A stretch of 64,000 nt of DNA from contig NZ_CP084580.1 in NCBI RefSeq assembly GCF_021869765.1, positions 4,092,001 to 4,156,000 on the forward strand, given 5' to 3'. The notes beneath the pieces were generated by a model. The model did not search any database, was not told the origin of the DNA, and was given only the letters and a program-made list of their open reading frames with translations. The stretch's first letter is position 1; each line of letters starts with the position of its first letter. The position numbers and the translations under genes were made by a program. Below, one piece after another: positions 34,034 through 42,961 of the stretch. The stretch is from Chryseobacterium sp. MEBOG06. GTDB taxonomy: Bacteria > Bacteroidota > Bacteroidia > Flavobacteriales > Weeksellaceae.

Positions 34034-34669
34034 TTAACTTATTTCAATAAATTCAGTAATTATCTTTACCGGGGATTGATCTTTATCATAAGCGATATAG
34101 CTGGCATAAAAGCCTTCACCATATCCGGTTTCAAAGGCAAATATAGTTCCAGGATGTTCTTCTGAAGGTTTTAGAAAAGCATATTGATCTATAGCTCCGT
34201 TTTTATCAAAAAAATGCCCGTGGAAAAATTCTTCATAGATCCCCATGAAATCTCCGCCTTTGCTATTATATAATTTTAGTTCCAGCTCGTTGAGACTGCT
34301 TTGAGTATCAACATCCATGAAACATCCCATTCCGCTTTCTACGGGGTATCCAAAGACTTCTCCTTCTGCCAGCTCTTTTACATTCTGCCCCATTGTGGTG
34401 GCCAGTTTCCATTCTTTAATTTTTGAATTACTGAATACTATTTCGGCATATGCCACGCAGTTACTATCTCTTTCTTTATGTAACATTACAGAAAAATCTC
34501 CTTTCGGAAACTCTGCAGTAAAAGAAAGCATATCATTTGTGATTAATGGATCACAAGCAACCAGCTTTCCACTGGAAAGGTAAATCTTCCCTACTTCAAA
34601 ACTTTCCAATAACGGACTTTCTACAAAGTCTTTCGAGAATAGTTTTTTTATGTTTTCTAAATGTGTCAT
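34034..34669 (-). CDS. DUF4241-like protein
   Basis: 211-residue soluble protein resembling the DUF4241 family. Family-like segments are GKLVACDPL near 34, YPVESGMGCFMDV near 112, and FAFETGYGEGFYASYIAYDKD near the end. Biochemical function is unknown; members are often found near toxin-immunity or defence genes, but none is seen here. Its start overlaps the tail of the broken GIY-YIG nuclease frame, probably because that frame lost its stop. Confidence 0.8.
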   Translation of the reverse strand: MTHLENIKKLFSKDFVESPLLESFEVGKIYLSSGKLVACDPLITNDMLSFTAEFPKGDFSVMLHKERDSNCVAYAEIVFSNSKIKEWKLATTMGQNVKELAEGEVFGYPVESGMGCFMDVDTQSSLNELELKLYNSKGGDFMGIYEEFFHGHFFDKNGAIDQYAFLKPSEEHPGTIFAFETGYGEGFYASYIAYDKDQSPVKIITEFIEIS

Positions 34670-35016
34670 TTAATTTATTCTTTATTTTCCGCGTCAGGCT
34701 GAATGGAGCTGAAATCTTTTTAATCTCTTGTTCAACATGATCAAAATGATTTTGATTTAACTGATCCCAATAATCATTTATAAGGGCTTCTTTTCTTTCT
34801 TCTCCCACCTGTCACTTGTTTCTCAAACGCAGTTGTTTGATTGATGTCATTAAATACATAAAAGAAGACGAGTTCAACTGGTCTTCTTTTATGAGTATAA
34901 CTTTCAGGAAATCTGCCTGTCTGATACTGAGAAAATCTCAATTCAGCATCACTGATAACTCCTTTATAATAAGACTCATGGAAACATCTTAAAATAGACA
35001 TGAAATAGTATTTCAT
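34596..35016 (-). pseudogene. GIY-YIG endonuclease, frameshifted
   Basis: A broken single-domain GIY-YIG nuclease. From 35016 the first frame reads MKYYFMSILRCFHESYYKGV, then FSQYQTGRFPESYTHKRRPV and AFEKQVTGG, matching the YVYIL..YYTGVT..RRxxxH..GKFxxSYTxKRRPVEL..EKQVKGW pattern of the family, then stops after SPYK. A different frame carries the rest, ERKEALINDYWDQLNQNHF, from about 34805. The indel therefore lies in the purine-rich run near 34795-34812. The second frame runs on into the DUF4241 gene. Inverted GTCAGGCTGA sequences flank the element. Confidence 0.8.
34693..34702 (+). repeat. Inverted repeat flanking the GIY-YIG pseudogene, left arm
   Basis: GTCAGGCTGA; its reverse complement occurs at 35067-35076 on the other side of the nuclease. 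The left arm lies in a longer GTCAGGCTGAATGGAGCTGA context that resembles dispersed flavobacterial repeats. Confidence 0.45.
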
Positions 35017-35066
35017 CTTATTTTAAAAAGGCTTTTGAACATTCGTTCACAGATTTTACTCTGTGC

Positions 35067-35076
35067 TCAGCCTGAC
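35067..35076 (-). repeat. Inverted repeat flanking the GIY-YIG pseudogene, right arm
   Basis: TCAGCCTGAC, the reverse complement of the left arm at 34693-34702, 50 nt upstream of the nuclease start. Confidence 0.45.
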
Positions 35077-35111
35077 ACTCCAACAAATTAGCCCTAATTT
35101 ATCTGGATAAT

Positions 35112-37727
35112 CTACAAACTTTTCAGCTTCTCTTCCAAAATCGTAATCTTGTCAAGAGCGTCTTTTTGTTTTTTACGCTCCCCTTCTACTACTTCAGGTT
35201 TTGCATTGGCAACAAATTTTTCGTTGGAAAGCTTCTTCTCCACTGAGATTAAGAATCCTTTTAAATATTTCAATTCTTCTTCAGTTTTTATTTTTTCCTC
35301 ACCTAAGTCAAGGTTTTCACTTAAAGGTATAGAAACTTCAGTTGCTCCTACCAGGAAAGTAAAGCTTGGCTTATCTGTTTTCTGTCCAAAATGGATATCA
35401 GAGACATTTGCTAATTTTCTTACTACTGCTTCATTTGCAAATTCAGAAGCATTGGTATATATCTCAACTTCTTCTCTAGGTGAAATTCCTTTTGTCTGAC
35501 GGTAATTTCTAACTCCGGAAATGAATTCTGCTGCCGTTTCAAAGTTTTTGATGATAGTTTCATCAAATTCTCCTCCTGTTTTCTGCTGAGAAATCATTAA
35601 CGCTTCTTCAATACTTCTTTCCGAAATAGTCTGCCACAATTCTTCTGTTAAGAAAGGCATAAACGGATGAAGTAATTTCATTAATTCTTCAAATAACGCA
35701 ATTGTTCTGTTATAAACATCTTTAGAGATTCCTTCACCATAGTTTGGTTTAATCGCCTCAAGATACCAACCGCAAAAATCATCCCAAATTAATTTGTAGA
35801 TCAAATGAAGAGCATCAGAAATTCTGAACTTCTCAAACTGATCATTAATTTCAACAATCGTTTTGTTTAATTTATTTTCGAACCATTCGATGGTCTGAGT
35901 CTCTGTTGGGTTGGCTGGTTTATCTTCGTGGTTCCACATATTGATCAAACGGAACGCATTCCAGATCTTTGTGGCAAAGTTTCTTCCCTGAAGCATTAAG
36001 TCTTTATCAAAAAGAAGGTCATTTCCGGCAGCTGAACTTAATAAGATACCAACACGAACTCCATCAGCTCCAAATTCAGAGATTAACTCTAATGGATCTG
36101 GAGAGTTTCCTAAAGATTTAGACATCTTTCTTCTCTGGCTGTCTCTTACAATACCTGTAAAATAAACATTTTTGAAAGGAACTTCTTTTCTGTATTCCAA
36201 TCCGGCCATAATCATTCTGGCTACCCAGAAGAAAATAATATCCGGACCTGTAACAAGGTCAGATGTTGGATAATAGTAGTTGATATCCCTATTTTCAGGG
36301 TCAAGTAATCCATCAAATACAGACATCGGCCATAGCCATGATGAAAACCATGTATCTAATGCATCAACATCCTGTCTCAGGCTTTCTACCGTTAATTCCT
36401 GATTTCCTGTTTTCTGTATTGCCAGTTCTAAAGCTTCTTCTATAGTTTCAGCTACCACAAAATCTTCATCTCCTATACCGTAATAGTAAGCAGGAATCTG
36501 CTGTCCCCACCAAAGCTGGCGGGAAATATTCCAGTCACGAATGTTTTCCATCCAGTGTCTGTAAGTATTTTTGAATTTTTCAGGATAAAACTTCACCTCA
36601 TCATCCATTACTACATCCAGTGCAGGTTTAGCAATTTCAGACATTTTAAGGAACCATTGTACTGAAATTTTAGGCTCAATTACAGCTCCTGTTCTTTCAG
36701 AAGTTCCCACTTTATTTACATAATCCTCAGCTTTTAACAAAAGATCTTTTTCTTCCAGCTCTTTTGCAATCTGCTTTCTTACGTCAAATCTGTTTTTACC
36801 GGCATAATGAAGACCATGTTCATTAAGGTTTCCGTCATCATCCAAAGCATCAATCATTTTCAACTGATGTTTTTGTCCGATTTCGTAATCATTGGTATCG
36901 TGTGCCGGAGTAATCTTCAAAGCTCCTGTTCCGAATTCAATGTCAACATATTCGTCTTCAATAATTGGGATTACACGGTTTACGATAGGTACTATTACAT
37001 TTTTACCTTTCAGGTGGGCATATCTTTCATCATTAGGATTGATACATACGGCAGTATCCCCGAAAATAGTTTCAGGACGCGTTGTAGCAACGGAAAGAAA
37101 TTCTTCTGAACCTTCGATTTTATACTTAAGGAAATATAATTTCCCATTTTGTTCTTTAAATATTACCTCTTCATCTGAAATATTGGTCTTGGCTTCCGGA
37201 TCCCAGTTTACCATACGGTATCCTCTGTAGATCAACCCTTTATTATATAAATCGACAAAGCTTTTGATAACCTGCTGAGACAATTTATCTTCCATTGTGA
37301 AGCGGGTTCTATCCCAATCACATGAACATCCCAGCTTTTTCAACTGCTCAAGGATTGTTCCTCCATATTTATTTGTCCATTCCCAGGCATGTTCCAGGAA
37401 TTGCTCGCGGGTAATATCTGACTTGCTGACCCCTTCAGACTTCAATTTAGCAACAACTTTAGCTTCAGTAGCAATTGAAGCGTGATCTGTTCCCGGAATC
37501 CAGCAGGCATTAAACCCGCGCATTCTTGCACGGCGGACCAGAACATCTTGAATGGTATTGTTCAGCATATGCCCCATGTGTAAGATCCCCGTCACGTTTG
37601 GCGGAGGTATTACCACGGTATATGGCGGCTTGTTATTAGGTTCTGAATGAAAATATTTATTTTCCATCCAGAAGTTGTACCATTTTTGTTCTGTTTCCTG
37701 TGGATTGTACTTTTCTGAAATCTGCAT
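35112..37727 (-). CDS. valS: Valyl-tRNA synthetase
   Basis: Charges tRNA-Val in the cytosol. The 871-residue class I synthetase has the HIGH-type motif HMGH at 50-53 within PNVTGILHMGHMLN. The KMSKS loop is at about 534-538. In the editing domain TTRPETIFGDTAV is seen, and the anticodon domain contains WSWLWPMSVF-like and ISPREE stretches. The C-terminal coiled-coil arm (from about 800, EEELKYLKGFLISVEKKL) is typical of ValRS. The length is normal. A promoter box lies 28 nt upstream. It is monocistronic and divergent from the DUF1573 gene. Confidence 0.98.
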   Translation of the reverse strand: MQISEKYNPQETEQKWYNFWMENKYFHSEPNNKPPYTVVIPPPNVTGILHMGHMLNNTIQDVLVRRARMRGFNACWIPGTDHASIATEAKVVAKLKSEGVSKSDITREQFLEHAWEWTNKYGGTILEQLKKLGCSCDWDRTRFTMEDKLSQQVIKSFVDLYNKGLIYRGYRMVNWDPEAKTNISDEEVIFKEQNGKLYFLKYKIEGSEEFLSVATTRPETIFGDTAVCINPNDERYAHLKGKNVIVPIVNRVIPIIEDEYVDIEFGTGALKITPAHDTNDYEIGQKHQLKMIDALDDDGNLNEHGLHYAGKNRFDVRKQIAKELEEKDLLLKAEDYVNKVGTSERTGAVIEPKISVQWFLKMSEIAKPALDVVMDDEVKFYPEKFKNTYRHWMENIRDWNISRQLWWGQQIPAYYYGIGDEDFVVAETIEEALELAIQKTGNQELTVESLRQDVDALDTWFSSWLWPMSVFDGLLDPENRDINYYYPTSDLVTGPDIIFFWVARMIMAGLEYRKEVPFKNVYFTGIVRDSQRRKMSKSLGNSPDPLELISEFGADGVRVGILLSSAAGNDLLFDKDLMLQGRNFATKIWNAFRLINMWNHEDKPANPTETQTIEWFENKLNKTIVEINDQFEKFRISDALHLIYKLIWDDFCGWYLEAIKPNYGEGISKDVYNRTIALFEELMKLLHPFMPFLTEELWQTISERSIEEALMISQQKTGGEFDETIIKNFETAAEFISGVRNYRQTKGISPREEVEIYTNASEFANEAVVRKLANVSDIHFGQKTDKPSFTFLVGATEVSIPLSENLDLGEEKIKTEEELKYLKGFLISVEKKLSNEKFVANAKPEVVEGERKKQKDALDKITILEEKLKSL

Positions 37728-37755
37728 AAATTCTATTTCTTTGACTTACGATTTG

Positions 37756-37763
37756 CAAAAATA
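37756..37763 (-). promoter_or_regulatory. Promoter -7 box of valS
   Basis: TATTTTTG on the minus strand matches TAnnTTTG, 28 nt before the valS start codon. Confidence 0.6.
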
Positions 37764-37805
37764 GTCTAAAGAAAAAAAATTTTAACCATGAATTAAAATA
37801 ATTTT

Positions 37806-37813
37806 TAACTTTG
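37806..37813 (+). promoter_or_regulatory. Promoter -7 box of the DUF1573 gene
   Basis: TAACTTTG matches TAnnTTTG, 42 nt before the ATG at 37856. It would exclude a longer start at 37811. Confidence 0.6.
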
Positions 37814-37855
37814 TTTCACAAAATTTATCTAACAAACATATTAACATTCAAGAAT

Positions 37856-38320
37856 ATGAAGAAATTAATCGCAGGAATTGCATTATTCGGAACATTTGCT
37901 CTTGCATCTGCACAAACTATTACCTTTGATAAAACAACTTTTGACTATGGTACTATCAAGCCTAGCTCAGACGGTACAAGATTCTTTACAGTAACAAATT
38001 CAGGTGATAAGCCTTTGATCCTTTCAAATGTAAAACCTTCTTGTGGATGTACTACGCCAGAATTTAGCCAGGATCCTATCATGCCTGGAAAATCTGCTAA
38101 AATTAAAGTAGGATACAACACTTCTATTCCTGGAGGTTTCAACAAAATGATTGAGGTTTTCTCTAACGACCCTGCAAACAGCAGAAGCGTAATCTACATT
38201 AAAGGTAACGTAGATGCTAATGCCCCTGACCCAAAACCATTGACTCCTGCGGAACAGAAAGAAGCTGCTAAAGCTGAGAAAAAAGCGGCAAAAGTAGCTA
38301 AAAAGGCTGCCGCAAATTAA
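37856..38320 (+). CDS. Exported DUF1573 protein
   Basis: 154-residue exported protein with one DUF1573 Ig-like domain. The start at 37856 (MKKLIAGIALFGTFALASAQ) gives a clean signal peptide. The family core is obvious: FDYGTIKPSSDGTRFFTVTN, then VKPSCGCTTPEF with the CGC motif, and VFSNDPANS. After about residue 125 comes a Lys/Ala-rich tail (EAAKAEKKAAKVAKKAAAN), probably unstructured. The function of the family is not established; it is widespread in Bacteroidota envelopes. A terminator follows directly. Confidence 0.92.
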   Translation: MKKLIAGIALFGTFALASAQTITFDKTTFDYGTIKPSSDGTRFFTVTNSGDKPLILSNVKPSCGCTTPEFSQDPIMPGKSAKIKVGYNTSIPGGFNKMIEVFSNDPANSRSVIYIKGNVDANAPDPKPLTPAEQKEAAKAEKKAAKVAKKAAAN

Positions 38321-38342
38321 TCTCTACTCAAAAAAATAAAGG

Positions 38343-38372
38343 AACCGTCTCTACAGAGGCGGTTTTTTTATT
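38343..38372 (+). terminator. Terminator of the DUF1573 gene
   Basis: Stem AACCGTCTC / GAGGCGGTT (one G-T pair) with loop TACA, followed by a T run, 22 nt after the stop codon. Confidence 0.88.
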
Positions 38373-38477
38373 ACATTTATATCAGTAATAGACAGCAGAT
38401 AACATGTTTCAGGGAATGGATCTCTGATTGCATATCATAAAGCATTGAAATTTTCCCGGAACCTATTTATGTTTTAG

Positions 38478-38543
38478 CTAAAGCCGGGAGGAATTCTAGT
38501 TATTTCTGAAAGCGGACTAAATTTTGCTCTTATTAAATCTTAA
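38478..38543 (+). pseudogene. C-terminal scrap of a SAM-dependent methyltransferase
   Basis: A 21-codon open stretch reads LKPGGILVISESGLNFALIK plus Ser and stop. LKPGGILVI is the hallmark strand after motif III of class I methyltransferases. A TAG stands immediately before it and no upstream domain is found, so this is a decayed fragment. It is too short for certainty. Confidence 0.4.
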
Positions 38544-38564
38544 TAATTTAATCTTAAAAAATAT

Positions 38565-39434
38565 ATGGACACCAATTTCTCAGATGATTTTAAAGTAAAC
38601 GGAAAATTCTCAATAAAGAAATCCTCAACTTCATATAAAGGCAAACTCACCAAAGATGAAGGAGCCCAATTATTAATTCAGGAAAAAGAAAAACTGCGTG
38701 AATTGCAGGAAAAATTATATGCTGACGGAAGTCAATCTCTTTTAGTCGTTTTACAAGCCATGGATGCTGCCGGAAAAGACAGCATGATAGAACATGTGTT
38801 CGGAGGGGTAAACCCACAGGGTTGTAATGTAACCAGCTTTAAAACTCCAAGTCCCAAAGAATATTCTCATGATTTTTTATGGAGACACTATATTGCATTA
38901 CCCCAAAAAGGGATGATTGGAATTTTCAACCGTTCACATTATGAAAATGTATTGGTATGTAAGGTGCATCCTGAGTATAATTTAAGCGAAAAGACCTGGT
39001 CTTCTGTAAAAGAGTTCAATAATGAATTCTGGGAAAACAGGTATGAAAGCATTCGAAATTTTGAAAAACACCTTGCACAAAACGGAACAACCATTGTGAA
39101 GATCTTTTTAAATGTCTCTAAGGATGAGCAGAAAAAAAGACTTCTGGACAGAATTAACGAGCAGGAAAAAAACTGGAAATTCTCTGCCGCTGACCTTCCG
39201 GAAAGAGCATTATTTGATCAATATATGGAATGTTATGAGACCGCTATCAATGAAACTTCAAAAGATCATGCTCCATGGTATGTACTTCCTGCCGACAACA
39301 AATGGTTTGCCAGAGTAGCAGCAGTACAGATCATTATAGACACTTTAGAAAAAATGAATCTGAAATATCCTCAGCTTTCCGATAAAGATAAAGAAGATCT
39401 TCAGAAGGCAAAAAAACAACTGGAAAACGAATAG
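38565..39434 (+). CDS. Polyphosphate kinase 2 family protein
   Basis: 289-residue PPK2-family enzyme that phosphorylates a nucleoside mono- or diphosphate with polyphosphate. Walker A is DAAGKDS around K71, followed by the lid and Walker B region. FNRSHYENVLVCKVHPEY at 121-138 is the diagnostic PPK2 stretch, and KIFLNVSKDEQKKRLLDR lies further on. As a single-domain protein of this length it fits the class I/III group; the AMP or ADP preference cannot be told. It starts 24 nt after the methyltransferase scrap and ends before a long hairpin. Confidence 0.92.
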   Translation: MDTNFSDDFKVNGKFSIKKSSTSYKGKLTKDEGAQLLIQEKEKLRELQEKLYADGSQSLLVVLQAMDAAGKDSMIEHVFGGVNPQGCNVTSFKTPSPKEYSHDFLWRHYIALPQKGMIGIFNRSHYENVLVCKVHPEYNLSEKTWSSVKEFNNEFWENRYESIRNFEKHLAQNGTTIVKIFLNVSKDEQKKRLLDRINEQEKNWKFSAADLPERALFDQYMECYETAINETSKDHAPWYVLPADNKWFARVAAVQIIIDTLEKMNLKYPQLSDKDKEDLQKAKKQLENE

Positions 39435-39455
39435 TATAAAGAAAGAGAGAGAATG

Positions 39456-39499
39456 GAAGTTTGAAGAAAAATAAATCTGTATTTTTAACTTCAAGCTTC
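39456..39499. terminator. Hairpin between the PPK2 gene and rnpB
   Basis: Long inverted repeat GAAGTTTGAAGAAAAA / TTTTTAACTTCAAGCTTC with minor mismatches. It lies 22 nt after the PPK2 stop and just past the 3' end of RNase P RNA, so it may end both transcripts. Confidence 0.6.
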
Positions 39500-39523
39500 T
39501 ATTTCTTTTGGTAAAAAAATCAC

Positions 39524-39842
39524 GAGAAAATCTATAAGCCGGATTTTGTACTTCCGAAGAAGTGCCTGTTATTTATCTACGCTTTACATTGCTGCAAAGC
39601 TTGAGCTGATTACCCCTCGGCTTTCAGGACGAGCCGCCCCTATTTCCATTGCTGAAAAGAACCGATATACTTACCATTGCACCGCAAAGAGTTTACCTGG
39701 TTTCACTACAGCCGAACTGTACTTGCTTTCTGTTGCACTTGTCCTACCCTCACGGGTGACGGATGTTATCCGCTTTGCTGCTCTATGGTGTCCGGACTTT
39801 CCTACCTCCTGCAAAACAGGAAATCAACAAGCCGATTTTCTC
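39524..39842 (-). ncRNA. rnpB: RNase P RNA component
   Basis: Catalytic RNA that removes 5' leaders from precursor tRNAs. On the minus strand the conserved block GGTAGGAAAGTCCGGACACC (CR-I, the usual GAGGAAAGTCCGG) lies near the 5' end. The matching CR-V region follows further on as ACAGAAAGCAAGTACAG and neighbours. The ends pair as helix P1: GAGAAAATC at the 5' side and GATTTTCTC at the 3' side, which set the limits given (about 319 nt, normal for a type A-like RNase P RNA). A perfect TAnnTTTG box lies 8 nt upstream of the 5' end. The exact ends may differ by a few bases. Confidence 0.93.
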
Positions 39843-39849
39843 GCGATTG

Positions 39850-39857
39850 CAAAGATA
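39850..39857 (-). promoter_or_regulatory. Promoter -7 box of rnpB
   Basis: TATCTTTG on the minus strand matches TAnnTTTG. Its distance to the P1 helix of RNase P RNA puts the transcription start at the mature 5' end. Confidence 0.75.
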
Positions 39858-40032
39858 CATAAATTTAAGGAAGGGAAGCTGTAAAACAGGCAAAGAAAGC
39901 GGGAAAGACTGAAATACAAATAAGTAAATACGTACGCTGTATTTTCTTTTCTCTTTTAGTCTTTTACAATTTTACAATTATAATTCTTCATCTATTAGTA
40001 CATTATTATTATCTTCGTGCCATTATACATCT

Positions 40033-40524
40033 ATGAATTCCAGAGAAAAAGAATTTGCGCAGCTTATCAAAGATAATCAGGGTCTGATTATTAAGGTATC
40101 TCGTCTGTATACCAATTCTCTGGAGGATGAGGAAGATCTTTTTCAGGAGATTGTGTTACAACTTTGGAGAAGTTACGACTCATTCAAAGGGAATTCTAAA
40201 ATTTCCACGTGGATGTACCGTGTAGCGCTCAATACAGCCATTACGCTCTTTAGAAAAAAAAGCAAAAGCCTGCCTACTAATGAACTGGACATCAACCACA
40301 AAGATTTTGTGGAGGATGATGATGAAAAACAGCAGCAGATATCGCTTTTGTATACTGTAATCAAGACTCTTCCTAATGTAGAAAGAGCCATCGTCATGAT
40401 GTATCTGGACGATCTGCCTTACAAGGATATTGCAGAAAATCTAGGTATCACTGAAGTCAATGCACGAGTAAAAATGAACAGATTAAAGAAAACCCTTAAA
40501 GAACAGATGGAAAAATATGCCTGA
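40033..40524 (+). CDS. ECF-type RNA polymerase sigma factor
   Basis: 163-residue sigma-70 family factor with only regions 2 and 4. Region 2 contains DEEDLFQEIVLQLWRSYDSF and WMYRVALNTAITLFRKK. Region 4 contains LPNVERAIVMMYLDDLPYKD, followed by IAENLGITEVNARVKMNRLK, the recognition helix-turn-helix. It redirects RNA polymerase to a small set of promoters. It overlaps the next gene, a membrane protein, by 8 bp, the arrangement of sigma factor and membrane regulator. The inducing signal is not visible. Confidence 0.93.
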   Translation: MNSREKEFAQLIKDNQGLIIKVSRLYTNSLEDEEDLFQEIVLQLWRSYDSFKGNSKISTWMYRVALNTAITLFRKKSKSLPTNELDINHKDFVEDDDEKQQQISLLYTVIKTLPNVERAIVMMYLDDLPYKDIAENLGITEVNARVKMNRLKKTLKEQMEKYA

Positions 40525-41191
40525 ATTTGATTTAGATAGCTTTAAGAAAACCTGGCAGGAACAACCTGTGCAGCCTAAATATGACAACAGTGAGATTCTT
40601 CAGATGTTGAATAGAAAATCACGCAACTATGTAAAGTATATTTTCTGGATCAGTGTTGTGGAATTCCTGTTCTTTTCTGTACTGGGATTATTCTATTTCT
40701 TCCAGGAGGAAGAATCTGACAGTTTCCGAAAAATGCTGGAAAGAGTGGGTGCACAAGAAGCTCCTGAAGTAGAAAGCAATTTTGGTCATGTTTATTTAGC
40801 TATAAAAATATTAAGTTTATTGATTACGGCTTATTTTGTCCTGAAATTCTATCAGAATTACCGAAAAATAAAGATTGAGGAAAATCTGAAAGGACTTATA
40901 ACCCGGATCATCAAATTCAAAACAACCGTTAATGCCTTTATTCTGATTAGTATTGTATTGCTTATTGCATTCGCATTTGTACTGACTGCTTTTATATTTT
41001 ATACTTTAAATTCTCAAAATATACAGCCTACCAACTCCAATCTTACGATCATTATTGTTGGCCTTGCTGTCAGCACACTGCTTGCCATATCTATGATCTG
41101 GCTTTATTACAGACTGGTATATGGTATCATTATTAAAAAACTTGATAAGAATTTAAAACAGCTTAAAGAAATAGATTCTCAGGAAAATTGA
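40517..41191 (+). CDS. Four-helix membrane protein, candidate regulator of the adjacent sigma factor
   Basis: 224 residues. The N-terminal 40 are soluble (MPEFDLDSFKKTWQEQPVQP) and are followed by membrane segments at about 41-62, 91-112, 139-162 and 176-199. The C-terminus is charged (KLDKNLKQLKEIDSQEN). No zinc-type anti-sigma HxxxCxxC motif is present. The 8-bp overlap with the sigma gene argues for coupled translation and a joint function, so an anti-sigma role is plausible but not shown by motif. Confidence 0.75.
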   Translation: MPEFDLDSFKKTWQEQPVQPKYDNSEILQMLNRKSRNYVKYIFWISVVEFLFFSVLGLFYFFQEEESDSFRKMLERVGAQEAPEVESNFGHVYLAIKILSLLITAYFVLKFYQNYRKIKIEENLKGLITRIIKFKTTVNAFILISIVLLIAFAFVLTAFIFYTLNSQNIQPTNSNLTIIIVGLAVSTLLAISMIWLYYRLVYGIIIKKLDKNLKQLKEIDSQEN

Positions 41192-41249
41192 TCCACATAG
41201 GCGTAGTTCAGGATATAATTATTAATTTTATTCCACCAAATCTTAAACT

Positions 41250-42872
41250 ATGCCCTTATCTTATGTTTATGGAACATCAGAGGTTCCATTATTAGGACAG
41301 ACCATTGGAGGAAATCTTAAATGTACTGTCGAAAAATATCCCCATCAGGAAGCGTTAGTCTCCGTTCACCAGAATTACAGAGCTACTTATCAGGAATTTT
41401 ATAATCAGACCACTGCTGTGGCCAAAGCTCTCTTATTTTTAGGGGCAAAAGCAGGTGACAGAATCGGAATCTGGGCTTCCAACCGTTATGAATGGGTCCT
41501 TCTTCAATATGCTACTGCCAGGATAGGAAGTATTTTAGTTAATATCAACCCTGCCTACCGAACTCATGAACTGACTTATGTAATCAATCAGTCCGGAATT
41601 CGTTTTATTTTTTCTTCTTTACATTTTAAAACCAGCAACTATAGGGAAATGGTAGAATATGCAAAAGAAGTATGCCCCACTTTGAAGCATGAAATATTCT
41701 TCGATGATAACTGGGAAGAATTTGTCAACAACGGACAGGAAATTTCGGATGAAGTTCTTCACAGTTTTGAGGAGCATGTACAGTTTGACGATCCTGTTAA
41801 CATTCAATATACCTCAGGAACTACGGGTTTCCCAAAAGGGGTTACTCTTTCTCATCATAATATTTTAAACAACGGCTACTTCATCGGTGTAAGATTGAAA
41901 TATACAGAGAAAGACCGTGTATGTATTCCTGTTCCTTTTTACCACTGCTTTGGAATGGTGATTGGAAATATGTGCTGCACTGCCCATGGTGCCTGTATGG
42001 TAATTCCTAATGACAGTTTTGATCCGGAAATTACATTAAAAGCTGTTTCAGACGAGAAATGTACTTCTTTATATGGTGTTCCCACGATGTTTATCGCTGA
42101 ACTGGCTGTAAAGAATTTCAACACCTATGATTTTTCAAGCTTAAGAACCGGAGTGATGGCAGGATCTGTCTGCCCACCGGAAATCATGAAAAAGGTGGAG
42201 AATCTTATGAACATTAAGGAAATGAGCATCTGCTATGGGATGACAGAAACCTCACCCGTGTCTACCCAGACACTGATTGGAACACCGCTGGAAAAGCAGG
42301 TCAGTACTGTAGGAACTGTTCAGGATCATCTGGAAATAAAAATTATTGATGAAAACGGCAGAATCCTTGAACGCGGTGAACATGGTGAGCTGTGTACAAG
42401 AGGCTACTCTGTGATGCTAAAATACTGGAATGATCCTGAAAATACAAGAAAAGTACTGGATGATGCCCGCTGGATGCATACCGGAGATATGGCTGTCATG
42501 GACAAAAATGGATATATTACGATTTCCGGCAGGATTAAAGACCTTATTATCCGGGGTGGAGAAAACATCTCACCTAAGGAAATTGAGGATTTTCTTTACA
42601 CGTATACCAACATTCTGGATGTTCAGATCATCGGAGTTCCAAGTGAAAAGTTTGGAGAGGAAGTGATGGCCTGGGTAAAAGTGAGGAAAGGATTCACCCT
42701 TACGAAAGAAGAACTTGAGGAATACTGTAAAGGAAGAATTGCCCATTATAAAGTACCAAAATACTGGAAATTTGTAGATGAGTTTCCTATGACGATTTCC
42801 GGAAAGATAAGAAAAGTGGAAATGCGGGAAATTTCTATGAAAGAACTCGGAATGGAAATTAATAAAGTCTAG
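41250..42872 (+). CDS. AMP-binding acyl-CoA synthetase
   Basis: 540-residue adenylate-forming enzyme that activates a fatty or other carboxylic acid to acyl-CoA through an acyl-AMP. The P-loop motif YTSGTTGFPKGVTLSH is near 188-203, the A5 motif YGMTETSPVS lies near 330, and A7/A8 read WMHTGDMAVMDKNGYITISG and GRIKDLIIRGGENISP. The catalytic lysine lies in PMTISGKIRKVEMRE close to the end. Architecture and length fit medium- or long-chain acyl-CoA synthetases of the FadD group. It is probably monocistronic; a shared terminator follows. Confidence 0.95.
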   Translation: MPLSYVYGTSEVPLLGQTIGGNLKCTVEKYPHQEALVSVHQNYRATYQEFYNQTTAVAKALLFLGAKAGDRIGIWASNRYEWVLLQYATARIGSILVNINPAYRTHELTYVINQSGIRFIFSSLHFKTSNYREMVEYAKEVCPTLKHEIFFDDNWEEFVNNGQEISDEVLHSFEEHVQFDDPVNIQYTSGTTGFPKGVTLSHHNILNNGYFIGVRLKYTEKDRVCIPVPFYHCFGMVIGNMCCTAHGACMVIPNDSFDPEITLKAVSDEKCTSLYGVPTMFIAELAVKNFNTYDFSSLRTGVMAGSVCPPEIMKKVENLMNIKEMSICYGMTETSPVSTQTLIGTPLEKQVSTVGTVQDHLEIKIIDENGRILERGEHGELCTRGYSVMLKYWNDPENTRKVLDDARWMHTGDMAVMDKNGYITISGRIKDLIIRGGENISPKEIEDFLYTYTNILDVQIIGVPSEKFGEEVMAWVKVRKGFTLTKEELEEYCKGRIAHYKVPKYWKFVDEFPMTISGKIRKVEMREISMKELGMEINKV

Positions 42873-42961
42873 CCCCTCTGCATAAAGTACTGATACGCGT
42901 TTAAGAATAGTAAACGAAGGCTTTACCAGCGGCATTTGCACTTTTTAACCTGTAAAAAAAC

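Noticed and set aside
34596..34808. Independent 70-residue gene starting at a GTG
   Set aside because: Its first half continues the GIY-YIG nuclease in a shifted frame, so it is part of a pseudogene, not a separate gene.
39546..39884. 112-codon plus-strand frame
   Set aside because: It lies antisense over the RNase P RNA gene, whose conserved blocks and P1 helix explain the sequence.
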